64,000 bases of DNA, from the NCBI GenBank assembly GCA_905372355.1, contig CAJPOT010000002.1, forward strand, positions 1-64,000, in the 5' to 3' direction. The position numbers were made by a program, and so were the translations under genes. The notes beneath the pieces were generated by a model that worked only from the letters and a program-made list of their open reading frames with translations, did not search any database and was not told where the DNA came from. Each line of letters opens with the position of its first letter. The stretch's first letter is position 1. Of the stretch, positions 54,409 to 64,000 are shown one piece after another. The DNA comes from an uncultured Selenomonas sp. Its GTDB lineage: Bacteria > Bacillota > Negativicutes > Selenomonadales > Selenomonadaceae.

Positions 54409-54768
54409 TCACTCTTCCGTCTTGTCGTTCCTGTTCAATCCCATCAACAGTTCTTGAATATGCGAGCTGTAGGCAAGAGAATCGTCGAGCGCAAAGGAAA
54501 TCTCCGGCGTAAAGCGCAGTCGTATGCGTTTGCCGATTTCTCGCCGAATGAATCCCAAGGAGCTTTTGAGTCCCTGCAAGGTATCTTTCAAGGCCTCATC
54601 TTTTCCCATGATGCTCACAAAAATCTTCGCTTCTCGAAGGTCTCCAGTCATCTCCACTTTCGTCACAGTGACAAAGCCAATGCGCGGATCTTTCAACTCC
54701 TGCAGGATAATCTGACTGATTTCCTGCTTCATCAGTTCCTGCACCTTTTCTATGCGAAGCTGGCTCAA
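54409..54768 (-). CDS. rbfA: Ribosome-binding factor A
   Basis: 119 aa, TTG start. RIEKVQELMKQEISQIIL and a KH-like core with DPRIGFVTVTKVEMTGDLRE are typical. It matures the 30S subunit. Located directly after infB. Confidence 0.94.
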   Translation of the reverse strand: MSQLRIEKVQELMKQEISQIILQELKDPRIGFVTVTKVEMTGDLREAKIFVSIMGKDEALKDTLQGLKSSLGFIRREIGKRIRLRFTPEISFALDDSLAYSSHIQELLMGLNRNDKTEE

Positions 54769-54783
54769 TTCTTCTCACATCCT

Positions 54784-57240
54784 TCAAGCATCGTTTTCAG
54801 CGGGGGCATCCTTCTTCGTCTGCTCCTGTTGATCGCGTCTCTTTGCAGCTTCTTTGTTCGCTTCCGTGATGGATGTCTCAATCTCTTCCATCGTATACGC
54901 CTCGATGATGTCGCCTTCCTGAAAATCGCGATAATCCTTGATTGTAATGCCGCATTCGTAGCCGGCCGCAACTTCTTTCACATCATCTTTAAAGCGGCGC
55001 AAAGAATCGAGCTCGCCGTCAAACGCTACGATGTTGTCGCGAAGGATGCGGATCTTCGAGGAATTCGTGATCTTTCCTTCGAGGACATAGGAGCCTGCAA
55101 CGAGCGCCTTGGAGAATTTCATGACCTGGCGGATTTCCACCTTGCCCTGCACGACTTCCTTATACTTCGGTGCGAGCATGCCAGACATGGCGTCCTTGAC
55201 ATCGTTCAACGCATCGTAAATGACGCGATATGTACGGATATCGATGCTTTCCGCATCCGCCACACGACGGGCGTTGGCGTCAGGACGCACGTTGAATGCG
55301 ATGATGAGCGCGTTGGAGGCAGCGGCGAGCATGACATCGGACTCATTGACGGCGCCGACGCCGGAATGCACGATATTGACGCGCACTTCGTCGTTCTTAT
55401 TGAGTGAGAGCAAGGAGTTTGCCAATGCTTCCACAGAACCCTGCACATCGGCCTTGATGACAATGTTGAGATCCTTGATGTTGCCGTCCTGAATCTGCTG
55501 GAAGAGGTCATCCAAAGAGACTTTCTTGCTTCGGATGAGCTCGGTGCGCTTCTTTTCGATGCGCTTGCTTGCAATGGAGCGTGCGAGCTTCTCGTCAAGC
55601 GATGCGAGCACGTCTCCCGCTTCAGGAACATCGGAAAGACCGAGTACTTCTACGGGGACGGACGGCCCTGCCTTCTTCACGTTCTCCCCGCGATCATTGA
55701 TCATCGCACGAACTTTGCCGAAGGTCGTGCCGGCGATGATGGAATCGCCGATTCGCAGCGTACCGTTCTGCACGAGGACGGTCGCGACCGGACCGCGACC
55801 CTTGTCAAGCTGCGCTTCAATGATGACACCGCGCGCATCACGATTCGGATTTGCCTTGAGTTCCTTGACCTCAGCGACAAGGAGAACCATTTCAAGAAGA
55901 TCGTTTATACCTTGTTTCTGCTTTGCGGAAACAGGCACCATGATGGTATCGCCGCCCCAGTCCTCAGGAATGAGCTCGTGCTCGGACAGCTCCTGCTTCA
56001 CATGCTCGGGATTCGCTCCGGGCTTGTCGATCTTGTTGATCGCGACGATGATGGGCACGCCCGCCGACTTGGCATGGTTAATGGCCTCGACGGTCTGCGG
56101 CATGACGCCGTCGTCTGCGGCGACGACGAGGATCGCGATGTCCGTAACCTGTGCGCCGCGCGCGCGCATGGCAGTGAACGCCTCATGGCCAGGCGTATCA
56201 AGGAAGACAATCTTCTTCCCTTGACACATGACCTGATATGCACCAATATGCTGTGTGATGCCGCCCGCCTCGTGCGTCGAAACGGATGTCTTGCGAATGG
56301 CATCGAGGAGCGACGTCTTGCCGTGGTCGACATGTCCCATGACGGTTACGACCGGCGGACGAACGACGAGCGACTTGGGATCATCCTCGATCTCGGGAAT
56401 CTCCGTTGGATCCGTCTCAGGCGGCAATTCCTCACAGGTGACGCCGAATTCGATGGCAACGAGCGCCGCTGTCTCATAGTCGATTTCCTGGTTGATCGTC
56501 GCCATGATGCCCATGAGCATGAGCTTCTTGATGACTTCGGTCGCCGTATAGCTCATCTTGCTCGCAAGATCCTTGACGGCAATGCTCTCGCCAACCTTGA
56601 TGTGCGTCGGATGGGCGATCTCCACTTTGGGAGCTTGTTGCTTCTGGCGTTGGTTGTTGCGGCCGCGATTGTTCTTGTTGCCAAACTTGCCGCGATTGTT
56701 GGCGCCGCCGCGATTATTCCAACCGCCCGCATTATTCGCAATGCCGGCACCTGCGGCATTGCCGCTGCGATTTCGATTGCTGCCCTGTGCGTTGTTGTTG
56801 CGCTGGTTGGTATTGCCGCCGCGCTTGTCCTGCGAAGGTCGCTTCGTTGCGTTGGAGCCGTTTGAGGAGGCCGCTCCCTGTCCGCGTTTTTGCTGAGGTG
56901 CGCTGCCTTGACGCGGGCGGTTCGTCGCAGCAGCAGGAGCAGAGCCGTTGCTGCTGCGATTCTGTCTGCGGTCATTCGCGTTCTTTTGCGGTTGGCCTTG
57001 GACTTGCTGTCTCGGCTTATTTTGAGACGCTTTTCTTGCTGCATCCGCTACAGGCGCCTTCGGTGCGTCAGAGACGGTCTTCTTCGGTGCAAAAGCGCGT
57101 GCAACTACCGCCCGCTCCTCTTCGCCAACGCTGCTCATATGGTTTGCCACACGGAATTTATTGCGTGTTAAAATATCAAGGACAACTTTGCTTTCCGTAT
57201 GGAACTCTTTTGCCAATTCATAAACTCTATACTTCGACAT
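54784..57240 (-). CDS. infB: Translation initiation factor IF-2
   Basis: 818 aa. An IF2_N domain ([20 protein letters not shown]) is followed by an Asn/Gln/Arg/Gly-rich low-complexity linker (about 65-225) and a second IF2_N-like segment. The G domain has [25 protein letters not shown] and NKIDKP, and domains II-IV run to the end. It places fMet-tRNA on the ribosome. ATG at 57238-57240 with GGGGGTGG upstream; the frame continues upstream without similarity. Confidence 0.96.
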   Translation of the reverse strand: MSKYRVYELAKEFHTESKVVLDILTRNKFRVANHMSSVGEEERAVVARAFAPKKTVSDAPKAPVADAARKASQNKPRQQVQGQPQKNANDRRQNRSSNGSAPAAATNRPRQGSAPQQKRGQGAASSNGSNATKRPSQDKRGGNTNQRNNNAQGSNRNRSGNAAGAGIANNAGGWNNRGGANNRGKFGNKNNRGRNNQRQKQQAPKVEIAHPTHIKVGESIAVKDLASKMSYTATEVIKKLMLMGIMATINQEIDYETAALVAIEFGVTCEELPPETDPTEIPEIEDDPKSLVVRPPVVTVMGHVDHGKTSLLDAIRKTSVSTHEAGGITQHIGAYQVMCQGKKIVFLDTPGHEAFTAMRARGAQVTDIAILVVAADDGVMPQTVEAINHAKSAGVPIIVAINKIDKPGANPEHVKQELSEHELIPEDWGGDTIMVPVSAKQKQGINDLLEMVLLVAEVKELKANPNRDARGVIIEAQLDKGRGPVATVLVQNGTLRIGDSIIAGTTFGKVRAMINDRGENVKKAGPSVPVEVLGLSDVPEAGDVLASLDEKLARSIASKRIEKKRTELIRSKKVSLDDLFQQIQDGNIKDLNIVIKADVQGSVEALANSLLSLNKNDEVRVNIVHSGVGAVNESDVMLAAASNALIIAFNVRPDANARRVADAESIDIRTYRVIYDALNDVKDAMSGMLAPKYKEVVQGKVEIRQVMKFSKALVAGSYVLEGKITNSSKIRILRDNIVAFDGELDSLRRFKDDVKEVAAGYECGITIKDYRDFQEGDIIEAYTMEEIETSITEANKEAAKRRDQQEQTKKDAPAENDA

Positions 57241-57259
57241 CGATCCACCCCCGCTGATA

Positions 57260-57550
57260 TCAGCTTTCTTTAGACGCCGCTTCATCTTGGAAAATTTCTT
57301 TTCTCAGCGTCTCGTATATAGCGTCTTCCATCTTGCTCTTGAAAGCCCGCTCAAAGCCATGCTCCTTTTCCGCACGGCGGAAACATTCTTCGTTTCGGCA
57401 AATATATGCTCCCCGTCCAGGGCTTTTGCCTGTCATATCTACGGAATATACATTTTCTGGGCTTCGGACGACACGAATCATATCCTTTTTCGGATGAACC
57501 GTACGACAGCCCAAGCACATGCGTTCCGGAATCTTTTTCTGACCTTTCAT
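57260..57550 (-). CDS. rnpM: RNase P modulator RnpM (YlxR, DUF448)
   Basis: 96 aa. [20 protein letters not shown] and [16 protein letters not shown] are the family signature. In Bacillus it binds and modulates RNase P RNA. One base separates it from nusA. The L7Ae-like ylxQ gene that often follows is absent; infB comes next after 19 bases. Confidence 0.92.
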   Translation of the reverse strand: MKGQKKIPERMCLGCRTVHPKKDMIRVVRSPENVYSVDMTGKSPGRGAYICRNEECFRRAEKEHGFERAFKSKMEDAIYETLRKEIFQDEAASKES

Positions 57551-57551
57551 G

Positions 57552-58694
57552 TCAGACGCCCTCAGCCGTAAAGGATTCCTCGCCTGTCACCTCGATGACG
57601 CTCATGGAATCATCGAGCGTCTCTGCCGCCGCCTGTTCTTCATTTTTGATATCGATTTTCCAGCCTGTCAATTTGGCCGCCAAGCGGACGTTCTGTCCTT
57701 CCTTGCCGATGGCAAGAGAAAGCTGATAGCCGGGTACCACGACACGTGACTCCTTCGCCTCTTCATTGATTGCCACGGAAATGACTTTTGCAGGGCTCAA
57801 GGCGTTCGCGATGAACTTTGCAGGTTCAGGATTCCACTTGACAATATCAATTTTTTCATTTCTCAGCTCATCGACGATCGCCTGCACGCGCATCCCTTTA
57901 TGACCGACACTGGAGCCTACGGGATCGACATTCTCGTCCTTGGAATAGACGGCGATTTTTGAGCGCATGCCAGGCTCGCGCGCCACGGACTTGATTTCCA
58001 CGACACCTTCTTGAATCTCGGGAACTTCAAGCTCGAAAAGCCTCTTCAAAAGCCCTGGATGCGTTCTCGATACGAGAACCCGCGGCCCTTTGACCGTCTT
58101 GCAGACCTCGATGATATATGCCTTGATGCGATCGCCGTGGTGGTACTCTTCCCCCGGGATCTGCTCTGTCGCTGTGAGAACAGCTTCCGTTTTGCCGAGG
58201 TCGATGAATACATTCTTTGCTTCTACGCGCTGCACACGACCCGTGACGATATCGCCGTCACGATTGGAAAATTCCTCATAGACGATGCCGCGTTCCGCTT
58301 CGCGGATATGCTGCACGACGACCTGCTTCGCCGTCTGTGCGGCAATGCGCCCGAACGTTGCAGGAGTCACCTCCAGTTCGATCTTGTCATCAACCTCATA
58401 ATTGGGATTGATGGCGCGCGCATCTGCAAGAGAAATCTGTCGGGCGTCGTCCTCAACCTCTTCAACGACGGTTTTCGTTGCATAAACGTGGTATTTTCCT
58501 GTCATGCGATCCAAGGCGACGCGCACTTGTTCGGCAGTCTTAAAGTCTTTCAGGTAAGCAGAACTCAGAGCCGCTTCGATTGCGGCGAAAAGCACCTCGG
58601 CTTCCAAGCCCCGCTCCTTTCCCAAAGCATGTACGGCTTCCAAAAAGTCCCCGTCGTTATCCTTCTTCTTTACCTTCTCTTTCCTGCTGGCCAA
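57552..58694 (-). CDS. nusA: Transcription termination/antitermination factor NusA
   Basis: 380 aa. The N-terminal RNAP-binding domain (EALHALGKERGLEAEVLFAA-type), S1 domain (VTGRVQRVEAKNVFIDLG) and two KH domains (VGHKGMRVQAIVDEL and KEGQNVRLAAKLTGW) are in order. The start is TTG 58694, six bases after GGGAGGA; an upstream TTG in the ribosome site is rejected. The C-terminus lacks the acidic repeats of E. coli, as in other Firmicutes. Confidence 0.95.
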   Translation of the reverse strand: MASRKEKVKKKDNDGDFLEAVHALGKERGLEAEVLFAAIEAALSSAYLKDFKTAEQVRVALDRMTGKYHVYATKTVVEEVEDDARQISLADARAINPNYEVDDKIELEVTPATFGRIAAQTAKQVVVQHIREAERGIVYEEFSNRDGDIVTGRVQRVEAKNVFIDLGKTEAVLTATEQIPGEEYHHGDRIKAYIIEVCKTVKGPRVLVSRTHPGLLKRLFELEVPEIQEGVVEIKSVAREPGMRSKIAVYSKDENVDPVGSSVGHKGMRVQAIVDELRNEKIDIVKWNPEPAKFIANALSPAKVISVAINEEAKESRVVVPGYQLSLAIGKEGQNVRLAAKLTGWKIDIKNEEQAAAETLDDSMSVIEVTGEESFTAEGV

Positions 58695-58712
58695 AGCTCT
58701 TCCTCCCAATGC

Positions 58713-59165
58713 TTAAAAATCTATGTGCAGACGCACCTGTGCTATTTTTTCCAAAGACAATTCTTTTTCCCCATCCAGCACGATAGCATTCTTTCCCGGG
58801 TCGTATCCTGTAAGCGTTCCCACCCACGTCTTTTTGCTGTTGACAGGCGCATAGAATGTCACATCTACTGCTTTCCCCTGCTCGCGTTCAAAGTCGCGCG
58901 CTTTTTTCAAGACGCGGTCGAGTCCTGGAGATGATACTTCGAGGATATACGCCTCCGTCAGCAAATCTTTTTCATCAAGAATCTGCTCAAGCGTTTCGCT
59001 GACCCTCTGACAGTCGTCAATCTCAATGCCGCCTTCTTTATCGAGGTAGACGCGCAAATACCAGTCGCGCTCCTTGACATACTCGACATCGACAACTTCC
59101 AAATTGGAATCCTGAACGATCTCTTGTACGATAGCCTCAACGGCCTCTTCTATGTGTTTTGCCAC
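58713..59165 (-). CDS. rimP: Ribosome maturation factor RimP
   Basis: 150 aa, GTG start with GAGGAGGGC upstream. LEVVDVEYVKERDWYLRVYL, DDCQRVSETLEQ and LEVSSPGLDRVL are family signatures. It helps 30S assembly and opens the long minus-strand operon that runs to the wecG-like gene or beyond. Confidence 0.95.
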   Translation of the reverse strand: MAKHIEEAVEAIVQEIVQDSNLEVVDVEYVKERDWYLRVYLDKEGGIEIDDCQRVSETLEQILDEKDLLTEAYILEVSSPGLDRVLKKARDFEREQGKAVDVTFYAPVNSKKTWVGTLTGYDPGKNAIVLDGEKELSLEKIAQVRLHIDF

Positions 59166-59196
59166 AAAAGCCCTCCTCTTTTGCCGCGCATATTGC

Positions 59197-59258
59197 AGCC
59201 CGTTGTGTTAAACGGGCTCTTGTGCATAAGATTAAAGAGTGGGCGAACGCCCACTCTT
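59197..59258 (-). other. Two hairpins in the leader of the rimP-nusA operon
   Basis: AGCCCGTT/AACGGGCT with a six-base loop (59197-59218) and AAGAGTGGGCG/CGCCCACTCTT with a two-base loop (59235-59258). They lie in the ~115-nt leader between promoter and rimP. Neither has a strong T run on the minus strand, so regulation by structure is possible but unproven; the second could also end murB transcripts. Confidence 0.55.
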
Positions 59259-59287
59259 CATACAAACGACTTAAATTGACTCTTGTC

Positions 59288-59316
59288 ATTTTACCATCAA
59301 TCGAAAGAAATGTAAA
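59288..59316 (-). promoter_or_regulatory. Promoter of the rimP-nusA-infB operon
   Basis: On the minus strand TTTACA (59311-59316), 17 bases, TAAAAT (59288-59293). It sits between murB and rimP, both on the minus strand. Confidence 0.75.
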
Positions 59317-59350
59317 CAGTGAAATCTATGCAAACCGGATTTACGTTACG

Positions 59351-60268
59351 TTACGCTTCCCCCAAGATACGAACTTCGGGAAACAGCTTGACGTGATGCT
59401 TTTCAAAGACACGGTCTTGTACTTGCCGGATAAGCTCCAGCACATCCTTCGCCGTAGCATCTCCTGCGTTCACGACGAATCCTGCATGTTTATCAGAAAC
59501 CTGCGCTCCGCCGACAGTGAAGCCCTTGAGTCCTGTCTGTTCAATCAAAGTTCCCGCATAGTGTCCTTCGGGGCGCTTGAACGTGCTGCCGGCACTTGGC
59601 ATCTCCAATGGCTGTTTGCTTTCCCTGCGCTCGGTGAAACCGGCGATCTTTTCTTTGATTTCCTCTGCATTGCCTGGTGCAAGAGTCAGGTCAACCTCAC
59701 AGATTGCACAGCCGTTCTCTTGAAATATGCTGTGACGATAGCCGAAATCCAATTCATTTGCCGCAAACTGCACGATCTCCCCTTTTGGAGAAATCGCGCG
59801 AACCGCAGAAACAATGTTCTTCATTTCTCCGTCGTAAGCCCCGGCATTCATAAATACGGCTCCACCTATGCTTCCTGGTATACCACAGGCAAATTCCATG
59901 CCGGAAAGACTGTTTTCAGCCGCAAATACCGATACATCACGAAGAAGCGCACCTGCCCCTGCCGTAAGTGTATTCTTCTTCTTCCGAATGGTAGAAATCG
60001 GAGAATTAAACTTGATGACGGCTCCGCGAATCCCCTTGTCCAATACGAGCACGTTTGATCCATTGCCAAGAATCACAAAGGGAATGTCATGTCTTTTCAA
60101 ACATTGGAAAACGAACGCCACATCTTCCATGGATGCAGGCAAGATCAAGCAGTCCGCCGGCCCGCCGATCCGAAATGTCGTATGATCCTTCATCGGTTCA
60201 TTTAAGAGGATATGCTCTGGTGCCATTCGACTGCGAATCTCGTCAACAAATTTCTGATTGCTTTGCAA
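59351..60268 (-). CDS. murB: UDP-N-acetylmuramate dehydrogenase
   Basis: 305 aa, type II. FAD-binding blocks are TTFRIGGPADCLI, VILGNGSNVLV and ACGIPGSIGGAVFMNAGAY. YRHSIFQ and the proton-donor serine in PSAGSTFKRP are present, and the C-terminal glutamate is in LFPEVRILGE. It reduces the enolpyruvyl group to form UDP-MurNAc. An isolated single gene here, not in a mur cluster. Confidence 0.95.
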   Translation of the reverse strand: MQSNQKFVDEIRSRMAPEHILLNEPMKDHTTFRIGGPADCLILPASMEDVAFVFQCLKRHDIPFVILGNGSNVLVLDKGIRGAVIKFNSPISTIRKKKNTLTAGAGALLRDVSVFAAENSLSGMEFACGIPGSIGGAVFMNAGAYDGEMKNIVSAVRAISPKGEIVQFAANELDFGYRHSIFQENGCAICEVDLTLAPGNAEEIKEKIAGFTERRESKQPLEMPSAGSTFKRPEGHYAGTLIEQTGLKGFTVGGAQVSDKHAGFVVNAGDATAKDVLELIRQVQDRVFEKHHVKLFPEVRILGEA

Positions 60269-60342
60269 ATCTATTCAGCCCCATCTCAAAATCGTTTTCT
60301 TCTCGTAACTGTAAACAAGATACTTTTCCCATCACGCTTTCC

Positions 60343-60825
60343 TCAACTTTCATGCCAGTGCCCAGAAGAGTCAAGTCCTGGAAAGCCGATCTGGCGCATG
60401 GCTTCATAGGCCACGATGGCAGCGGCGCTCGAAAGATTCAAGGAACGTGCTCCGGGACGCATGGGAATGCGAATGCAGTCTTCCCAGTGCTCTTCAAGCA
60501 GAGTTTCAGGAATTCCCGCAGTTTCCTTGCCGAAAACAAGTAGATCATCTTCCGCATAAGATACGGCGTCGTAAGATCGAGGCGCTTTTTTTGAGCAGTA
60601 ATAAAATTGCCGGCCAGCAAAAAGACGCAGAACCTCGGAGAAATTTTCGTGATAATGCACCTTCACCAAGTGCCAATAATCGAGTCCCGCACGCTTCAGA
60701 TACTTGTCCTCGACCGAGAATCCCAAAGGCTTGACGAGATGCAGTTCTATACCGCTGACAGCGCAAAGACGCGCGATATTTCCCGTGTTGCCGGGGATCT
60801 CCGGCTCAATCAAAACGATATGCAA
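60343..60825 (-). CDS. trmL: tRNA (cytidine/uridine-2'-O-)-methyltransferase TrmL
   Basis: 160 aa SPOUT enzyme. PEIPGNTGNIARLCA, VFGKETAGIPETLL and IPMRPGARSLNLSSA form the knotted SAM site. It methylates position 34 of tRNA-Leu isoacceptors. Fifteen bases after ilvD on the same strand, so probably co-transcribed with it. Confidence 0.93.
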   Translation of the reverse strand: MHIVLIEPEIPGNTGNIARLCAVSGIELHLVKPLGFSVEDKYLKRAGLDYWHLVKVHYHENFSEVLRLFAGRQFYYCSKKAPRSYDAVSYAEDDLLVFGKETAGIPETLLEEHWEDCIRIPMRPGARSLNLSSAAAIVAYEAMRQIGFPGLDSSGHWHES

Positions 60826-60840
60826 GAATGCCTCCCGTGC

Positions 60841-62493
60841 TTACTGCAGAACAGCGCCCGTGCTCGCCGATGTCGTGAGTTTGGCGTAGCGAGCGAGGTA
60901 GCCCGTCTTAATCTTCGGCTCCGGCTTCTTCCATGCTGCCTTGCGCCGCGCAAGCTCGTCATCACTGACTTCCAAGCGCAGCGAGCGATTGGGAATATCA
61001 ATCGCGATGATGTCCCCGTCTTCGATAAGCGCGATGGGACCTCCCGCCATGGCTTCAGGAGAGATATGCCCGATGCAGGCTCCCTGACTCGCCCCGCTGA
61101 AACGTCCGTCCGTGATGAGTGCCACCTTCAGCCCCATGCCTGTGATGACGGCCGTCGGATTCAACATCTCCTGCATGCCAGGGCCGCCCTTAGGGCCTTC
61201 GTAGCGGATGACGACGACATCACCGTCGTGAATCTCTCCAGCCATGATGGCGTTGACGCCGGTCTCCTCCGAGGAAAAACACTTCGCCGTTCCCTTATAG
61301 ACGAGCATATCTTCAGCCACAGCTGACGCTTTGACAACGGCGTAGTCCGGTGCCAGATTCCCCTGCAAAATTGCAAGGCCTCCCTGCTTGCGGTAAGGGT
61401 CATCGACCGTGCGGATGACATCGGGGCGCACGATCTTCGCATTCTTAATGCGCTCTGCCACCGTGCCCGTGACGGTCAAAGCGTCGAGATGAATGAGTCC
61501 CTTGCGCGAAAGCTCCTTCATGACGGCGGGCAAGCCGCCCGCCTCATTGAGATCCTGCATGTGATGCTTCCCTGCTGGACTGAGCTTCGTCAGATACGGC
61601 GTGCGGCGGCTGATTTCGTCGAAGAGCGGCGCCGGAAGCTCTATACCGGCCTCATGGGCAATGGCAGTCAGATGAAGCACGGTGTTCGAAGAGCCTCCCA
61701 CGCCCATATCCACCGTGATGGCATTTTCAAAGGCCTCGCGCGTCATGATGTCACGCGGCTTCACATCGTTTTTGATGAGTTCCATGATGACAGCGCCGGC
61801 ACGTTTCGCCAAGAGTCTGCGCGCTCCCGTATAAGCCGCGGGAATCGTGCCATTGCCCGGCAGCCCCATGCCGAGAACTTCCGTCAAACTGTTCATCGTG
61901 TTTGCCGTAAAAAGTCCAGCACAGGAACCGCAGCTCGGACATGCCTGCTCTTCAAGCTCTTCCATGACGCTTTCGTCGATGAGTCCTGCGGCAAATTTGC
62001 CTGCCGCTTCAAAAGACTGGCTGACACTGACATCCTGTCCGTGGAAGCGTCCCGCGAGCATCGGTCCGCCGCTGACGACGATCGCCGGAATATTCAAGCG
62101 TGCCGCCGCCATCAACATGCCGGGCACGACTTTGTCGCAGTTTGGAATGAGCACGAGTCCGTCAAAGCCCGATGCCATTGCCACGGACTCGATGGAGTCG
62201 GCGATAAGTTCGCGGCTGGCGAGCGAATACTTCATTCCCGTATGCCCCATGGCAATGCCGTCGCAAACACCGATGGCAGGAAACTCCAGCGGCGTACCGC
62301 CAGCGGCAGCCACACCGAGCTTCGCCGCCGCAGCAATCTCGCGCAAGTGGATATGCCCGGGAATCACCTCATTAAATGAGTTGCAAATGCCAATCAGCGG
62401 CTTCTGCAAATCCTCAGGACCGTAGCCCATCGCATGGAACAAGGATCGATGCGCACAGCGCGTCGCCCCTTTTTTTACAACATCACTTCTCAT
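60841..62493 (-). CDS. ilvD: Dihydroxy-acid dehydratase
   Basis: 550 aa, full length. Fe-S cluster cysteines are in [25 protein letters not shown] and [18 protein letters not shown]. The C-terminal part has [11 protein letters not shown] and GHISPEA. It makes the 2-oxo acids for valine and isoleucine. Other ilv genes are not adjacent. It has its own promoter at 62546-62574. Confidence 0.96.
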   Translation of the reverse strand: MRSDVVKKGATRCAHRSLFHAMGYGPEDLQKPLIGICNSFNEVIPGHIHLREIAAAAKLGVAAAGGTPLEFPAIGVCDGIAMGHTGMKYSLASRELIADSIESVAMASGFDGLVLIPNCDKVVPGMLMAAARLNIPAIVVSGGPMLAGRFHGQDVSVSQSFEAAGKFAAGLIDESVMEELEEQACPSCGSCAGLFTANTMNSLTEVLGMGLPGNGTIPAAYTGARRLLAKRAGAVIMELIKNDVKPRDIMTREAFENAITVDMGVGGSSNTVLHLTAIAHEAGIELPAPLFDEISRRTPYLTKLSPAGKHHMQDLNEAGGLPAVMKELSRKGLIHLDALTVTGTVAERIKNAKIVRPDVIRTVDDPYRKQGGLAILQGNLAPDYAVVKASAVAEDMLVYKGTAKCFSSEETGVNAIMAGEIHDGDVVVIRYEGPKGGPGMQEMLNPTAVITGMGLKVALITDGRFSGASQGACIGHISPEAMAGGPIALIEDGDIIAIDIPNRSLRLEVSDDELARRKAAWKKPEPKIKTGYLARYAKLTTSASTGAVLQ

Positions 62494-62545
62494 AAGTATC
62501 CCGCCTATCTATAAAAAACACAATTTTTCACGAAACATACCCTAG

Positions 62546-62574
62546 ATTTTATCGCAATTTGCCTTTACATTCAA
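62546..62574 (-). promoter_or_regulatory. Promoter of ilvD
   Basis: On the minus strand TTGAAT (62569-62574), 17 bases, TAAAAT (62546-62551), about 53 bases before the ilvD start. Confidence 0.65.
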
Positions 62575-62589
62575 GAAGTTTATCAAGAC

Positions 62590-63129
62590 TTAGAACTCAA
62601 TTCCTTTTTGCGCACGTATGCCCTTCTGAAACGGATGCTTTATGAGTCTCATTTCCGTCACGAGATCAGCGCAGTCGATGATGGCCGGCAAGGCGTGCCT
62701 CCCCGTCAATACAAGATGAAGCTCTGTGGGTTTTTGCGATAAAAGTTCCAATACCTCCTGCTCCTCAAGCAAACCGAAGTTCAAGGCATAATTGATTTCA
62801 TCGAGGATGATCATGTCCCATTGCCCGCTCGTCATTTCCGTTAAGGCTTCCTGCAGTGCCGTCCGCGCTTTTTCCCTGTGTACCGCCATTTCTTCTGAAG
62901 AAGCGTTCCTTGTAAATCCTATGCCTGTCGGACGGATTTCTATGCGCCCGTCAATTTCGGCAAGAGCCTTGAGCGCGGAAAGTTCGCCATACTTCCAGCT
63001 TCCCTTGATAAATTGCAAAATCAGAATGCGAAAGCCATCCCCCCAAGCGCGCACAGCAAGACCGATTGCCGCCGTCGTCTTCCCTTTTCCCTCACCCGTG
63101 TGCACGAGAACAAGTCCTTTTCTTTTCAT
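62590..63129 (-). CDS. cobO: Cob(I)yrinic acid a,c-diamide adenosyltransferase
   Basis: 179 aa, CobA/CobO/BtuR type. P-loop VHTGEGKGKTTAAIGLAVRA, LQFIKGSWKYGEL, MIILDEINYALN and VLTGRHALPAI are diagnostic. It adenosylates corrinoids. ATG 63129 has AGGAGA upstream; an adjacent GTG is in frame. No cobalamin riboswitch is seen in the short upstream gap. Confidence 0.94.
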   Translation of the reverse strand: MKRKGLVLVHTGEGKGKTTAAIGLAVRAWGDGFRILILQFIKGSWKYGELSALKALAEIDGRIEIRPTGIGFTRNASSEEMAVHREKARTALQEALTEMTSGQWDMIILDEINYALNFGLLEEQEVLELLSQKPTELHLVLTGRHALPAIIDCADLVTEMRLIKHPFQKGIRAQKGIEF

Positions 63130-63192
63130 CACAGATCTCCTTTAACGCATAAGTTTTTTCTCGTCTGTCTATTCCGCAAAGTAAAAACATGG

Positions 63193-63198
63193 TATACT
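63193..63198 (+). promoter_or_regulatory. Possible -10 box for the partial gene at the end
   Basis: TATACT preceded by TGG (a TGn-extended -10), 50 bases before the ATG at 63248. No convincing -35. Confidence 0.4.
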
Positions 63199-63247
63199 AA
63201 TACTTTAGTTATTATTATAACCTTTATTTCCTTTTTGTGGTGCTGTT

Positions 63248-64000
63248 ATGAAAAAATTTCTTTTGTTTACCTTCGTCATCTTATTCTTTACTTTTCTCTG
63301 TATTTTTTTGACGGAGAAAACCGATGTGCTCGGCTTGCGCAACATACCGTTCGACCCAATTTTTGAAAACAAGGGCGACCATGTCGTGATTTCATGGAAA
63401 AGGCTTCCCTATCCATGCTTCTATCGAATCGAAGCGCTTTCCAAGACGACGGGACTTGTTGAAGGCGAGCCGGAATATCATGCCTTTGAGTCTGAGTTGA
63501 CCTTCAAGGCTTCCTACGAGATGCCCGCGACGCCGATTCCCATGTATTATCGCATCACGGCATTCGGGATGTTCGGGCAACTCACACCTCCTTCCAATGT
63601 CGTTGAAAATCCAAATTTCAAAGAGCCGCTGCGGCCGCGTCCCATCTTCGAATACACGAAAGACCATCCGGCAAGCCGCAAGCCGTTCCTCGTCTGGCAC
63701 AGCATTCCCGGAGCCGTCTGCTACGAACTGGAAATTCTCTCGGACAAGCCCGACGCCGAAGGCGGTACAGCAATGTCGCGCAAGAATCATCTTTACAGTA
63801 CGAAGCAGATATTTACAAATGGCTATCAGGTCGATCTTACACCTTTTGTAAATGGCGCGACGGGCATCTTGTATTGGCGTGTGCGCGCGCTTGGCTTCCA
63901 CCATGAAACGATTGGCGAATTCTCCGAGGCTGAGCCGATTTATATCAAGGCCGATGAACCGCTGCCAATGAAACCCTTGATCAACAACTTCGATCAAATG
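63248..64000 (+). CDS. Anchored extracytoplasmic protein with fibronectin III-like repeats, partial
   Basis: 251 codons to the window end with no stop. MKKFLLFTFVILFFTFLCIF is a strong signal anchor. The rest is strand-rich with repeated units: VVISWKRLPYPCFYRIEALS, then FLVWHSIPGAVCYELEILSD, each followed by a YYRI or YWRVRALG strand, the look of fibronectin III or similar beta-sandwich domains. No ribosome site is obvious before the ATG. The function is unknown; the gene continues outside the window. Confidence 0.65.
   Translation, partial: MKKFLLFTFVILFFTFLCIFLTEKTDVLGLRNIPFDPIFENKGDHVVISWKRLPYPCFYRIEALSKTTGLVEGEPEYHAFESELTFKASYEMPATPIPMYYRITAFGMFGQLTPPSNVVENPNFKEPLRPRPIFEYTKDHPASRKPFLVWHSIPGAVCYELEILSDKPDAEGGTAMSRKNHLYSTKQIFTNGYQVDLTPFVNGATGILYWRVRALGFHHETIGEFSEAEPIYIKADEPLPMKPLINNFDQM

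Noticed and set aside
63130..63247. Cobalamin riboswitch before cobO
   Set aside because: The gap is too short and lacks a B12-box sequence.

Overview
The window is chromosomal DNA from a low-to-mid GC Firmicute. Family resemblance and gene order point to the Negativicutes, probably a Selenomonas-like member; this is inference, because no complete 16S rRNA is present. Supporting features are a PyrR-type attenuator in front of a pyrBC-carAB-pyrFE operon, a BirA-type operator on a bioY cluster, a CsaB pyruvyltransferase next to a DUF5693 protein, and the rimP-nusA-rnpM-infB-rbfA-nrnA-truB-ribF order.

Layout. 1-3.7 kb: end of a 5S rRNA, tmcAL and mnmA (tRNA modification), and a membrane-anchored unknown. 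3.7-7.5 kb: a visibly AT-richer biotin-linked operon (MaoC-like protein, BioY, thiolase, acyl-CoA ligase) with a BirA-type operator over its promoter. 7.6-17.6 kb: NYN-domain protein, DUF3783 protein, coiled-coil membrane protein, NitT/TauT-type ABC importer, ComFB, CNNM/CorC transporter, VanW protein, UbiX-like flavoprotein and a beta-CASP RNase. 17.6-25.7 kb: pyrimidine operon. 25.7-38.6 kb: unknown protein, YnbB-like PLP enzyme, LexA, YitT, SecA, RF2 (programmed +1 frameshift), DUF2993, DUF5693, CsaB and UspA, in visibly GC-richer DNA.

38.7-46.1 kb is a decayed mobile element between candidate att-like repeats. It holds a broken large polyvalent protein gene with nuclease-like and zincin domains, an XRE repressor with a truncated ImmA-type peptidase, a membrane-anchored Mrr-like nuclease, a secreted protein with a one-base lesion in its signal peptide, and a tyrosine integrase with an apparent internal deletion. 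Between the last two lies an unannotated Fst/par-like type I toxin-antitoxin module: a 29-codon hydrophobic peptide and a convergent antisense RNA sharing a bidirectional terminator and a direct repeat. This module is the best candidate for a previously undescribed system in the window.

46.1-64 kb returns to core genes: TtcA-like enzyme, queE/queD, GT2 glycosyltransferase, pssA/psd, wecG-like gene, the ribF-to-rimP translation and transcription operon on the minus strand, murB, trmL, ilvD, cobO, and the start of an anchored extracytoplasmic protein that runs off the end.
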